DNA of 64,000 nucleotides from Ficedula albicollis (GCF_000247815.1 NC_021686.1:8059512-8123511); one strand, 5' to 3'; shown: positions 43,975-62,526, numbered from the stretch's first letter. The notes: generated by a model not told the origin, from the letters alone. Numbers and translations are program-made.

Positions 43975-45461
43975 GAGAGGAGCAGAGCAGGACAGCAGAG
44001 CAGGACAGGAGGAGAGCAGGACAAGAGGAGAGCAGGACAGGAGAACAGGACAGGAGGAGAACAGGACAGGAGGAGAACAGGACAGGAGGAGAACAGGACA
44101 GGAGGAGAACAGGACAGGAGGAGAACAGGACAGGAGGAGAACAGGACAGGAGGAGAACAGGACAGGAGGAGAACAGGACAGGAGGAGAACAGGACAGGAG
44201 GAGAACAGGACAGGAGGAGAACAGGACAGGAGGAGAACAGGACAGGAGGAGAACAGGACAGGAGGAGAACAGGACAGGAGGAGAACAGGACAGGAGGAGA
44301 ACAGGACAGGAGGAGAACAGGACAGGAGGAGAACAGGACAGGAGGAGAACAGGACAGGAGGAGAACAGGACAGGAGGAGAACAGGACAGGAGGAGAACAG
44401 GACAGGAGGAGAACAGGACAGGAGGAGAACAGGACAGGAGGAGAACAGGACAGGAGGAGAACAGGACAGGAGGAGAACAGGACAGGAGGAGAACAGGACA
44501 GGAGGAGAACAGGACAGGAGGAGAACAGGACAGGAGGAGAACAGGACAGGAGGAGAACAGGACAGGAGGAGAACAGGACAGGAGGAGAACAGGACAGGAG
44601 GAGAACAGGACAGGAGGAGAACAGGACAGGAGGAGAACAGGACAGGAGGAGAACAGGACAGGAGGAGAACAGGACAGGAGGAGAACAGGACAGGAGGAGA
44701 ACAGGACAGGAGGAGAACAGGACAGGAGGAGAACAGGACAGGAGGAGAACAGGACAGGAGGAGAACAGGACAGGAGGAGAACAGGACAGGAGGAGAACAG
44801 GACAGGAGGAGAACAGGACAGGAGGAGAACAGGACAGGAGGAGAACAGGACAGGAGGAGAGCAGGACAGGAGGAGAGCAGGACAGGAGCAGAGCAGGACA
44901 GGAGCAGAGCAGGACAAGAGGGACAGCAGGACGGGGGAGAGCAGGACAGGAGAGCAGGACAGGAGGAGAACAGGACAGGAGGAGAACAGGACAGGAGGAG
45001 AACAGGACAGGAGGAGAACAGGACAGGAGGAGAACAGGACAGGAGGAGAACAGGACAGGAGGAGAACAGGACAGGAGGAGAACAGGACAGGAGGAGAACA
45101 GGACAGGAGGAGAACAGGACAGGAGGAGAACAGGACAGGAGGAGAACAGGACAGGAGGAGAACAGGACAGGAGGAGAACAGGACAGGAGGAGAACAGGAC
45201 AGGAGGAGAACAGGACAGGAGGAGAACAGGACAGGAGGAGAACAGGACAGGAGGAGAACAGGACAGGAGGAGAACAGGACAGGAGGAGAACAGGACAGGA
45301 GGAGAACAGGACAGGAGGAGAACAGGACAGGAGGAGAACAGGACAGGAGGAGAACAGGACAGGAGGAGAACAGGACAGGAGGAGAACAGGACAGGAGGAG
45401 AACAGGACAGGAGGAGAACAGGACAGGAGGAGAACAGGACAGGAGGAGAACAGGACAGGAG
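43975..45461 (+). repeat. 16-bp purine-rich minisatellite, left block
   Basis: About 93 copies of GGAGGAGAACAGGACA with almost no variation, except a block at about 44,860-44,960 that carries the GGAGCAGAGCAGGACA variant and an AAGAGGGACAGCAGGACGG insert. There is no T on the plus strand. Confidence 0.97.
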
Positions 45462-46541
<1,080 letters not shown>

Positions 46542-48078
46542 ATTTGTCCTCTATGGTGTGGACACAGCCTGAGCTGTGCAGTGCAGGGCTGCCCCAAGGA
46601 CAGCATCCATGGAGCTCCCTGCAAAGGCAGCGCTGCCAGGAGTGACCCTGGTAAAAAACATCTGCCTGAAATCCCAGCAAGCAGCCCCAAACACAGGCAG
46701 GGCAGGACCAGCAGCCCCGGGGCCAGGACCAGCTCTCCAGGCCAGCATCCCTGCCCCACCCATGCCAGAGGAGATGGGGCTGTGGAGGTTCCTGGGCAGC
46801 CACCACAGGGGTGTTTCACTCCACTCTGATCAGCCAGGAAAGGAGCTGTGGGAGGGAAAAACCTGCTGGAGCAGAGAGGCACAGAGAGAGCAGAGCTAAA
46901 GGCACCAAGCACCCTCCACCAATGGAGCTCTCACTCCGTGTTTTCCCTGAAAGCAGAGTTTTTCCAAGCACCAAAGGGGCCCCTCAAACGAGCAGGGTAT
47001 CTGTAAAGCAGAGGAAAGCAGATGTGCAGAAGGCTGTTATGGGCAGTGGGACAGGGAGGCTGCAGTAAACACATGGAGCATTCCTGGACTCTGTGAGGAG
47101 GGATCAAGGCAGGTCCCCAGCCTGGGCACAAACATCAGCCATGGGATCAGACTCAGTGTGGATTCAGCTCTCTGTGAAACTCCAGTGCCCAGTGAGGGCA
47201 CTGCAGCCAACAGGGTGGGGGGAAGCACGAGAACAACCCAAGACTTGGAGCCCCACAGAGAGACTCAGACACTGCTGTGACCCTGCCAGTCCAGCAGGGA
47301 CAGAAAAACAGAGAAATCCCAGAGGGACATCCCTGTTCCCAGTGTACAGAAGGGCAGGGAGAGCACAGGGACATCAGGGGGTCAGGCAGAGTTTGGGGAC
47401 ACAGAGCAGCCCCAGCACCATGGGCAGGGAGACCCAGACTGGGCTTCAGGCTGCACCCCTGCTCTGGTGTCACCCCTGAACTGGTGTCACCCCTGAACTG
47501 GTGTCACATGGACAGATATCACTGCAAATACAGCTGGACAAGGAGCACTTGAGCATTCCTGTCTTTTTTGACAAACAGCTTCCAGTTGCTGCTGCCTCCA
47601 CCTGGGTTAGCTCATTCCCCCCAGGCTGCACTCCCAGCTCATCTCTGCAGCACAGCCAGGGCTGAGGAGGAGCCAGGATCCCCTCACACAGAGCCAGGCT
47701 CCAGCCTCCCTCCACCTGGAGAGAAGCTGTGCTGAAATCCAGCTCCACTGCCCACCCAGGCAGACTCGGGTCTTGAAATAAAGTGGGATTAAGGAAAAGA
47801 AAGACCTGGTCAGCTTGAGAAAAAGGGAGGAAAAACCCAACAGATCAACAGACCCAGGCTGACAAAACAGACAAGGCTACAACACAAAGGGGTCCAGGAG
47901 CTGAATGTGGGAGCTGCCACCCTGCAAGCCAGAGCTGGGACCAGGCCTCAGGGACTTCTCCTGGCCCAGCATCCCAGGGCACAGCATCTTCCAAGGAGAC
48001 AGAGATGGAGGAGACACCTCCAGGACGAGCAGCATGCTCCCTGGGACAGAGGGGAGACCTGAGAGTGGGACAGAGGGG

Positions 48079-50105
48079 GGGACAGGGCAGTGGGACAGGG
48101 GCAGTCAGCAGAGGGACAGGGGCAGCCAGCAGTGGGACAGGGGCACCCAGCAGTGGGACAGGGGCACCCAGCAGAGGGACAGGGGCACCCAGCAGTGGGA
48201 CAGGGGCACCCAGCAGAGGGACAGGGGCACCCAGCAGTGGGACAGGGGCACCCAGCAGAGGGACAGGGGCACCCAGCAGTGGGACAGGGGCACCCAGCAG
48301 AGGGACAGGGGCACCCAGCAGTGGGACAGGGGCACCCAGCAGAGGGACAGGGGCACCCAGCAGTGGGACAGGGGCACCCAGCAGAGGGACAGGGGCACCC
48401 AGCAGTGGGACAGGGGCACCCAGCAGAGGGACAGGGGCACCCAGCAGTGGGACAGGGGCACCCAGCAGAGGGACAGGGGCACCCAGCAGTGGGACAGGGG
48501 CACCCAGCAGAGGGACAGGGGCACCCAGCAGTGGGACAGGGGCACCCAGCAGAGGGACAGGGGCACCCAGCAGTGGGACAGGGGCACCCAGCAGAGGGAC
48601 AGGGGCACCCAGCAGTGGGACAGGGGCACCCAGCAGAGGGACAGGGGCACCCAGCAGTGGGACAGGGGCACCCAGCAGAGGGACAGGGGCACCCAGCAGT
48701 GGGACAGGGGCACCCAGCAGAGGGACAGGGGCACCCAGCAGTGGGACAGGGGCACCCAGCAGAGGGACAGGGGCACCCAGCAGTGGGACAGGGGCACCCA
48801 GCAGAGGGACAGGGGCACCCAGCAGTGGGACAGGGGCACCCAGCAGAGGGACAGGGGCACCCAGCAGTGGGACAGGGGCACCCAGCAGAGGGACAGGGGC
48901 ACCCAGCAGTGGGACAGGGGCACCCAGCAGAGGGACAGGGGCACCCAGCAGTGGGACAGGGGCACCCAGCAGAGGGACAGGGGCACCCAGCAGTGGGACA
49001 GGGGCACCCAGCAGAGGGACAGGGGCACCCAGCAGTGGGACAGGGGCACCCAGCAGAGGGACAGGGGCACCCAGCAGTGGGACAGGGGCACCCAGCAGAG
49101 GGACAGGGGCACCCAGCAGTGGGACAGGGGCACCCAGCAGAGGGACAGGGGCACCCAGCAGTGGGACAGGGGCACCCAGCAGAGGGACAGGGGCACCCAG
49201 CAGTGGGACAGGGGCACCCAGCAGAGGGACAGGGGCACCCAGCAGTGGGACAGGGGCACCCAGCAGAGGGACAGGGGCACCCAGCAGTGGGACAGGGGCA
49301 CCCAGCAGAGGGACAGGGGCACCCAGCAGTGGGACAGGGGCACCCAGCAGAGGGACAGGGGCACCCAGCAGTGGGACAGGGGCACCCAGCAGAGGGACAG
49401 GGGCACCCAGCAGTGGGACAGGGGCACCCAGCAGAGGGACAGGGGCACCCAGCAGTGGGACAGGGGCACCCAGCAGAGGGACAGGGGCACCCAGCAGTGG
49501 GACAGGGGCACCCAGCAGAGGGACAGGGGCACCCAGCAGTGGGACAGGGGCACCCAGCAGAGGGACAGGGGCACCCAGCAGTGGGACAGGGGCACCCAGC
49601 AGAGGGACAGGGGCACCCAGCAGTGGGACAGGGGCACCCAGCAGAGGGACAGGGGCACCCAGCAGTGGGACAGGGGCACCCAGCAGAGGGACAGGGGCAC
49701 CCAGCAGTGGGACAGGGGCACCCAGCAGAGGGACAGGGGCACCCAGCAGTGGGACAGGGGCACCCAGCAGAGGGACAGGGGCACCCAGCAGTGGGACAGG
49801 GGCACCCAGCAGAGGGACAGGGGCACCCAGCAGTGGGACAGGGGCACCCAGCAGAGGGACAGGGGCACCCAGCAGTGGGACAGGGGCACCCAGCAGAGGG
49901 ACAGGGGCACCCAGCAGTGGGACAGGGGCACCCAGCAGAGGGACAGGGGCACCCAGCAGTGGGACAGGGGCACCCAGCAGAGGGACAGGGGCACCCAGCA
50001 GTGGGACAGGGGCACCCAGCAGAGGGACAGGGGCACCCCCAGCAGAGGGACAGGGGCACCAAGCAGAGGGACAGGGGCACTCAGCAGAGGGACAGGGGCA
50101 GGCAG
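48079..50105 (+). repeat. 21-bp minisatellite in 42-bp dimers, about 96 copies
   Basis: The units begin CAGCAGTGGGACAGG or CAGCAGAGGGACAGG and end GGCACC. The T and A variants alternate almost strictly for 2 kb, giving a 42-bp higher-order unit. Edge units are degenerate (GGCAGTC, GGCACCAAG, GGCACTC). The right edge lies a few bases from the donor of the last shared PRKCB exon. Confidence 0.98.
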
Positions 50106-50114
50106 CACACTCAC

Positions 50115-50255
50115 AGCCTTTGGCTTGAAGGGGGGCTGGATCTCCTTGCGCTCCAGCTTGTCCCAGTCGATGTAGCGGAAGAAGGCGTGCTCCTTGATGT
50201 CCCGCTCCCCCTCGGGGCCGCAGCCCAGGCGCTTGGCAGGGTGCTTGGTCATCAG
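50115..50255 (-). CDS. PRKCB: PRKCB last shared exon (kinase C-lobe end / V5 start)
   Basis: Forty-seven codons in phase 0 run from [20 protein letters not shown] to IQPPFKPKA. They cover the C-terminal helices of the kinase domain, including the RLGCG motif typical of AGC kinases, and the beginning of the V5 tail. It is the common donor exon for both isoforms: KPKA is followed by CGRN in beta-II or KDKR in beta-I. The acceptor is CTGCCCCCAG and the donor is GTGAGT. A minisatellite about 2 kb long starts within roughly ten bases of the donor, which is unusual. Residues differing from human beta (A for G after KHP, D for E in IDW-K, F for Y in QPPFK) are conservative. Confidence 0.97.
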
Positions 50256-53248
50256 CTGGGGGCAGCAGGGAGGAAACTGTCACAGCCTGTCCTGTGCCCC
50301 CCTAAATGCCCCCTGTGAGCAGCCCCCAGGGAGCTGTTTCCCAGCACACCCCGCATCAGGGTCCCGTCTCCTCCAGATGCCTTTGGGGCTCCAAGGAGAG
50401 GACGCTGGGGGAGAAGCTGGAGTGGCTCAGGCACAGGGAAGGTTGACAACGAGAGCAGACTGTGCAGATGGCAGGTACGTGATGGGCACATCCCCTTTGT
50501 GTCTGGGAATGAAACTGGCTTGCCAAGGAACAGCCCCAGGGTGCTGGCAGGGCTCCCCCAGCACCTGGCTGCACCAGAGGAGCTGCCCAGCCGTCCCTTT
50601 GCTTGGCACAAACATCTCAGCATCTGCAGAGTTAATTCCAAAACCCCTGGCCCCCTTAAGATGGACAATCTGCCCTCCAAAACTTTCATCTCACTCAGGA
50701 GCTGTGGCAGCACAGACGCAAGGTGGATTTCTAAGGAGAGAGTCAGTTTGTAGGAAAAGCAGCACAAACAGTCCATTAATGTTGTTTATCATCTAAACTT
50801 CTCCTCTTCACTGGTTCAGTAAGGGAGAGGGGCCTCAGGAATTACAGATGTACTACATTAATATCCTGGGGCAGTGTTCAGAGATGGAGATTCCAGAGAT
50901 TCACAAGACACTGATAAGGATGGAGAATATGAGCTTTATACCTGCAAGAAAACACTGCTTTATTAAAAGGGCTGTCCCTGGGAGGGACAGGAGATGCCAG
51001 TGCTCTGGCTGGGGAGCTGAGACACTTTCCAGCCACTGCCTGGACACACGTCAGCCCTGCCACCCCAACGGCACAAAAACTTGCTCAGGAAATCCAATCT
51101 TTAACAGTGCAATAGCACTGAAAGCAAGGAAAACCCTGGGAAAAAAAAAAACCCAAACCTAAAACCCTGAAAAGACAAAAAAACTCCAACAAACACAAGG
51201 TGAGAGCAGAGCCACCAACTGCTCTGTGAGCAAACAGCTCCACATCCCTGGCCTCCAGCTGTGACAGCATCTGCAGCTGGGACAGTGATGGAGAGAGGCT
51301 TCCACCAGGCAGCATCTCCCTGGAAAGCCCATCCACGAACAGCAAGGGCCTGGCAGGCTCTGCAGGCTGGCCCAGGGATTTTCCAGGGATGTGACTGGCA
51401 TCAGCATCAGCCTTGCAGAGCCCGTCCCCAAGCAGGGAGCCAGGCTGGAGGGCCAGGCAGGGAGGGGCCAGGGGCCAGCAAAAACAAAAGCAAGAATATT
51501 TTCCCAACTTGCTTTTTTGTTAATAATTGAGTTTCCCTCGGCATTGCAGCATGCAGCCCTTTATAAAATAAAAACACAAATGCCAGGAGCCTGGGAAGGC
51601 GGCAGAGGTGACAAACCTGTATGGCAGCAGCACAGGCTGCCCTGGTGGGCTTTCCTCAGGCAGCAGCACCAGGGGAAATGCCACCAAAAACACCTGTAAA
51701 TATCCCCAAAATCCTGCAGGAAACATTCCATGCCTTTGCTGTCAGGCAGAGATTAAAGAGGGAGCTGAGAAAAGTTCTTAATTAAACTTTCTGGTGCAGC
51801 AGTTTGGTGGTGGCAAAAAATGCCATGAGGTTTTAAAACAACAGTAACACACAAGGAACCACCACTCTGCTGAAAAAACCACAGGAACTGATGGAGAAGA
51901 ACCAACACTCCTGCCTGCCCAAACATCCTGCCATCCCCAGAATGAGAAAAGCCACAGCAGCTACACCCAGCAGTCCCTGCAGTCCCTGATCATTGATTTA
52001 CAGCACCCACGTTGTGCCTGCAGCAAACAAAGCAAACACAGCCTGGGCTCTGCTCCAGCCTCTGCTGCCCCAGCCTGGGGGATGCTCAGCAGTGTCCCCA
52101 CCCCCTGCCTGACCAGGAACACGCTGGATTTTTCCTTTCCATCCCAAACAACACCAGGAGATGGTCACAGCCTCTGTGGGAACCCCCCTCCAGCCCGTTT
52201 CCTGAACTAAGGACTGATTTTCCTGCACCCTGATGAGTGTGGCAGGGCAGCATCCCCTTCCCTGGGCCCCACTGCAGGTGGGAACACCTCCATCAGCTTT
52301 TCCCCACGGGACAAGTGAATATTCCCCTTGAAGAGCAGCTCAGAATGCTGGCACTGCCAGGAAGAGGCTCTGAAATGCCGCAGTGGGAGCGCAGGATGTG
52401 TCACTTGTAGATAGAAACACTATTTTGAGATAGAGAACATTCAGATATTTTCAATATTAACTATTATAAGCAAACATTTCTTAAATTCCTACACAAACAC
52501 TTATTTATAGCAGTGTGTGGCACTGGGGGGTGAGATGAGGCTCAGTCCCAAGCACACAAAACAATATCAGGACCTTGCCAGCCTTTATCCATCACATCCC
52601 AAATTAATTCAGGCTGCAATTAAGTCAGGCCTAGGCCCAGTCCATGGAGAGCCCAGCCTGGGATGCTGGGCAAGGCAGAGCTTCACTGCAAATTAAGAGA
52701 CAGGATAATGAAAATGCTGCCCTGACCTCGTGGAGACACCACCAGAGCTTTAGGTGGTCCTGAAGGGGAACTTGTCACAGCTAAGTGGAAGGATGAAGGT
52801 TTTGTGTCTGATCTTAGGGAAAACTGTTTGGGAATCACGTTTTCCCTGCTCCATTTTGCCTGAGCACCATTTTCCATTTCAGGCAAAGGTTGACAGAGCT
52901 GCCCTGTCCTCACCTGGTGGGGCACAGGGCGTGTGGGCAGGAGCCCTCCCTCCCCACCTCCCAGCCACACCCCAGCTCTCCCCTGCCCCCAGGCCAGCCC
53001 CAGGTCCCAGCTGCATTTCTGCTCAGTGTAAGGGCCCAGAGAGGATGCAGGAGTCATTTTTACCTGGGTTTAGTGCATACACACCACAGAGCTGTGGTTT
53101 TAGGGCTGGAGGGCACAGGCACCAGAACCCAGCAGTGTCAGCCCCTGGTGATGCTGGGGAGCACTGGGATGAGCTGGGAGCCCCCAGGGGTGCAGCCTCT
53201 CCCTCCCCACCCAGCCCAGCCCAGCACAGGACCCAGCCCAGCCCTTAC
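50256..53248 (-). other. PRKCB: PRKCB intron before the last shared exon
   Basis: A 2,993-bp intron with no array or CR1 fragment that I can recognise. An AT-rich patch lies at 52,400-52,620. No extra exon was seen. Confidence 0.85.
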
Positions 53249-53356
53249 CCCTTTGCAGATGGCCACTGCCTCCTTGGACATGGACTTGGGGTAGGCGACG
53301 TTGTGCTCCATGATGGACTGGAAGAGCTCATCTTCATCTTCTCCCTCAAAGGGGGC
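53249..53356 (-). CDS. PRKCB: PRKCB kinase exon, C-lobe
   Basis: Thirty-six codons in phase 0 run from [20 protein letters not shown] to [10 protein letters not shown]. This is the C-lobe segment after alphaF, with the [12 protein letters not shown] motif shared by conventional PKCs. The acceptor is CTTCTCCAG and the donor is GTAAGG. It is separated from the preceding exon by only 238 bp. The sequence appears identical to mammalian PKC beta as I recall it. Confidence 0.96.
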
Positions 53357-53582
53357 CTGGAGAAGAGCACCCTCAGCTCCAGATCCTACATCTCAGAGCC
53401 CCTGTGTGCTGCTGTGGTCCTTGGCCATGTCACCCACACAGTGACACTTGAGTCACTGCAGTCCCTCAGGCTGTGCCCCCAGTGTCACCCCCAGCTCGAG
53501 GGGTGCCCCACGCACATGGCAAACCCCAGGGCAGCCTGTGCTCACCATGGAACATGACCAACCCAGAGGTTTTAATCAATTA

Positions 53583-56916
<3,334 letters not shown>

Positions 56917-56979
56917 CTGTAAATGATGCCTTTGCTCTGCAGGAAGAAGAGCCCGATGGCAATTTCTGCTGCGTAGAAC
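56917..56979 (-). CDS. PRKCB: PRKCB kinase exon, alphaE helix
   Basis: This 63-bp exon runs from the third base of a Val codon through FYAAEIAIGLFFLQSKGIIY to the first two bases of an Arg. It forms the alphaE helix leading into the catalytic loop. The acceptor is CCTCTTCCAG and the donor is GTAGGT. Phases match both neighbours (split Val upstream, split Arg downstream). Confidence 0.95.
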
Positions 56980-57808
56980 CTGGAAGAGGAGGTTTAGAGG
57001 GAAGCCTGGCAATTACAGGGGATAAATGAAAACCCTCCTGATCAGATGGCAGCGAAGGAAAGGCGCCAGGCAGATGTGAGCAGAGGACAAGGCAGAGAAA
57101 TTCCAGAGCAGGATCAGAGGAGGATGGCCCGAGGCAGCCTGAGCTCACCCAGGCAGTGATGCCACCAGGCTGCTGGGGGCTGTCAGCTCTGCTTACACAG
57201 ATTAAGCCAGAGCTGGATGCAGGGCTGCTCCTCACACTGGCAGTGAGGCTGGGAAAGTCATCCCAGAGCCACAGGCACTGTGGGACCAGCACTGCCTCTT
57301 GGGAATATTCGGGGTCTCAGGGGACTCTGCCAGAGACACGACCCTGGTTCACCCACCAGGCTCAGTGTTTGTGGGTTTTATGTGAGCACCCGGAGGCTTT
57401 CAGGAACACATCCTGCTCTGTCCAGCTCTCGAGGAACAGGAGCCAAAACCCCCAGTTAACTCTTGGGGTGGCCACCCCGGCAGAGGAGCCAAAACCCAAC
57501 ATCCCTCTCGTGCCCCGGGGAAGGACCAGGCAGAGCAGAGCCCTGGTGCCTCCCAGGGAGCCTCCAGACCTCCCTGCCTCGTGCCTTTATGCACCTAAAT
57601 TTATCTGTTTAGCACAATTACTTACAAGTACAATGTACCCCAAGAGTGAGGTGGAGGCACCAGCTTCCTCAAAATGCCAAAGAGTTCTTCTGCATCTTCC
57701 CATTCCTGATTTCTGCCACTGCAAGGTCTGTGCCTTGCACTCTGTTTCCAGCCCCATGGCAGAGGTAGATCCCACACCCATCCCACAGTGCCAAACCACT
57801 GCACTTAC
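56980..57808 (-). other. PRKCB: PRKCB intron between hinge and alphaE exons
   Basis: An 829-bp intron. I see no repeat family, extra exon or RNA gene in it. Confidence 0.85.
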
Positions 57809-57900
57809 ACAGCGTGGGGCTCCTTGAACCTCCCAACCTGCTGGATCTGGTACATCAAGTCCCCACCATTCACATATTCCATCACAAAATACAAGCGATC
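57809..57900 (-). CDS. PRKCB: PRKCB kinase exon, hinge region
   Basis: This 92-bp exon encodes [20 protein letters not shown] then [11 protein letters not shown] (the final Val is split). It includes the hinge [10 protein letters not shown] that contacts ATP and the alphaD helix. Human PKC beta has YHIQQ where this sequence has YQIQQ. The acceptor is TTCCCTTCAG and the donor is GTAAGTG. It is the most upstream PRKCB exon in the window; the exon encoding the glycine-rich loop and VAIK-type Lys is not seen up to 64,000. Confidence 0.96.
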
Positions 57901-58527
57901 CTGAAGGGAACAAAAAAAGCAAGTAATTAGCAACAGGGTTATCAGAGCAGGGAATCTGCAGGGGTCAGAAACAGGAACCAAGGTGACTGGCAGCTCCAGT
58001 CTGTAATTCCAGGGAAATACACTCATCATCTCAGTCCTCCCCAGGGGCTGCAGGGCTCCTGTTCACGCAGAGACATAAACAGAAATTCCTTGGGAATGCT
58101 CAGGGCTGGACTCTGCCCCTCTGCACACAGATCTACTGGAGAAGGCAAGTGGAGGAATCCCTAAACCAGAGGTTTTGCACTTCCCAGGAATACATTTCTT
58201 GACAGAAGCCATTTCCAGAGTGGTCTGCAGGTCCATGCTGGCATTTCCCCAGGCACTCCATGGCTTCAGTCAAGGGATGCTCAGGGGACATGAGCAGCTC
58301 CCAGGGACCAAACAGCAGCAGGGATCTGTGACACTCCCAGGTGTGTGACACTGCCAGGAGGGTGTGTGACCCTCTGTGGGGGTGCACAGGTCTGCAGGGG
58401 ACCCCTGGTGAAGCTGGGGAGGCAGGGGGGGCTGCACCCCCCTCCTCCCTCCTTCCAGCCTGCTCTGAGGGGTCACTCTGGCCATGGCCACAGGCAGTTA
58501 AGGGAGCCCAGAGGAGGCCATGCAGAT

Positions 58528-58672
58528 GCTCCAGGGCTGCAGCCAGCCTGGGAGAGCTGGGAATGTTCCCCTGGACAAGAGAAGGCTCCAGGGAGAGCTC
58601 AGAGCCCCTTCCAGTGCCCACAGGGGCTCCAGGAGAGCTGGAGAGGGGCAGGGGACAAGGGCCTGCAGTGAC
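58528..58672 (+). mobile_element. CR1 LINE fragment
   Basis: Sense orientation, from a region upstream of the usual 3' tail: GAGAAGGCTCCAGGGAGAGC, CCCCTTCCAGTGCCCACAGG and GGGGACAAGGGCCTGCAGTG match CR1 blocks I know. Confidence 0.75.
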
Positions 58673-60207
58673 ATTGGCCTCCAGTGACACCCCTGGGCTG
58701 CCCCATCCCACCCACAGAAGGAAGGAAGGAAGGACACAGAGGCTGGAGCACTGCAGGAGCTGCAGGTTGGCAGCATTACATAATAATAAAAAAATACCCA
58801 TTGCTCATTTCCTCCTTAGATAAGCTTTGCCCTGCTTTTCAGACAGGAAGGACAGGGAGCCACAAGAGATGCAGCTGGAGCTCTGCCACAACCAGGGCTG
58901 GGGAAATTTTCTTCAGTTTTCCTGCAGCTTCCTTCATTGGCATAATTTGTCTAGACTGAATCTGGCTTTAAGGGTCCTTAATGTTTAATAAACTTTGTCT
59001 CTATATTGTCCTATCCCCCCCATTCATCATCTGTCGTATTTTGTAATCTGATCCACTATTTGGACAGAGGAGCACACTGGAAAACATACACTGGTTGAAA
59101 ATAGATATGTTAAGTAAACCCCATTATTTCTGTAAACATTGATACATAATATTGCTTATCTCTCTCTCTGTCACAGCTTTGCAATTTTTTCCTCGTTCTC
59201 ATATATGCATATAGGAAATTATTATATTTTAAAATATTTTGACACTTGCATCAGTTTCATCTACTTTTCATATGATTTACTCCTGCATCTTGATCCATAG
59301 ATTTCCAATAAGGTGATGTGGCAAGACATAGAGACCAGTCATAAAAGTATTCCCATTTCTGAACTTCAAAAAGGTACAGAGCTGCTAAACATTCCTTTAT
59401 TGCAGACTGCCATGACCTCAGAAGTCATACTTGGATGTCATCAGCTTCTCTCATTCAAGCTGAGAGCACAGAAGGTGAATCTCATTCTTGCAAGGATCAG
59501 ATATAAAATATGCCAAATGTTGTTTTTCTAAGAACAAAAATCGAGCAAATTCCTTCTCGCAGACTAACATATAAATTTCTTTGTGAACAATGAAAGCATG
59601 AGATATTGCTTTGATCTGAGGAACAGACCAAGACAGGGATGAAACTGTGGCTCTGATACAGGCAGTGGAAAAATAGAGGAGTAAACCTATTTTCAACACT
59701 GGAATACAGGAAGCACCACAAAATTTTGTACAGCACTTTCTAGAGCCCCAAGTTTATCTAATTGAATTTATTTAATTAAATTTAAGTTTGGACACAAACA
59801 ATTAAAATCTGGGACTAAGTAGGGGAAATTATTTGTTCTGGTCTCGACAACTGGCCCTCTCTGTCCCTGACAAAACGCTCAAGGCATTTAAATACTGGAG
59901 TACAAATAACCAAAATAAGTAATGGTATAATTATTTTACACAAATTAAAAATGTTGCTTTCCCCCTTAGAGCAACCTGAAAATAGGACGATTCATTGGTT
60001 AAATTTTAATGGAACAATCAAAGAGCAGTTAATTCCCCAGCATGGGGTACCCTCAGTGGGCAATTATAGGGTTAGGAAAGCTTTGTCTCTGCTTTGACCT
60101 GATTGGTGTAAAGTCCCTTGGTGGTTTGCAATGTTTGTTAAATTGGCAACAGCCTGTACTTGGATAAACCTTATAAGCCAAAAATAATAGACAATTTGGT
60201 TGCCAGT

Positions 60208-61864
<1,657 letters not shown>

Positions 61865-62277
61865 AGCCGTGGGGCAGCCCCAGGGGATCAAACACAGCAG
61901 CACAGGGGCACTGGGGATGTGTAAAACACGTGGCACCGATGGGATGGAGAGGGGAATTTGGCTTTTCAGCTGCTGGGGACTGGGGAGCACCCCCTGTGTG
62001 AAGGAGAGCCCTGGCAGGGGCTGGCCACGTGCAGCAATGTCACCTTGAGCAGCCACCNNNNNNNNNNNNNNNNNNNNNNCCCCCCAGCCGTGGGGCAGCC
62101 CCAGGGGATCAAACACAGCAGCACAGGGGCACTGGGGATGTGTAAAACACGTGGCACCGATGGGATGGAGAGGGGAATTTGGCTTTTCAGCTGCTGGGGA
62201 CTGGGGAGCACCCCTGTGTGAAGGAGAGCCCTGGCAGGGGCTGGCCACGTGCAGCAATGTCACCTTGAGCAGCCACC
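61865..62277. repeat. 193/192-bp direct duplication flanking an N gap
   Basis: Copies at 61,865-62,057 and 62,086-62,277 appear identical except for one C in a short homopolymer (GCACCCCCTG versus GCACCCCTG). The left copy stops at the gap and the right copy continues into unique sequence. This is the pattern of overlapping contig ends left unmerged. Confidence 0.95.
62058..62079. other. Assembly gap (22 N)
   Basis: Twenty-two N's between the two copies of the duplicated flank. Confidence 0.99.
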
Positions 62278-62526
62278 ACCACGGCAGGCAGCCCGTGACA
62301 GGCACGGCAGCGCCGGCCTCGGCTGCAGCTGCCTCCTAAATATATCAGTGTGCTTCTGGGAGGAAGAATATTAAAGAGATGGGCTCTTGAAACAGCCACA
62401 GCCAGCTGAGCTCAGAAAGTAGGAGCTGAGCTCTCCTCGTTCGGGTGGGAAAGGAGAGCTGGTGCTCCAGGGGAAGCAGTGCTGTGACTAAAGCAGGCAG
62501 ATGGATGGGCTGCCCACGGGCAGGAG

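Noticed and set aside
59313..59736. Small ORFs in the AT-rich island
   Set aside because: Short, overlapping on both strands, with no recognisable protein family. They are expected by chance in AT-rich DNA with occasional open frames.
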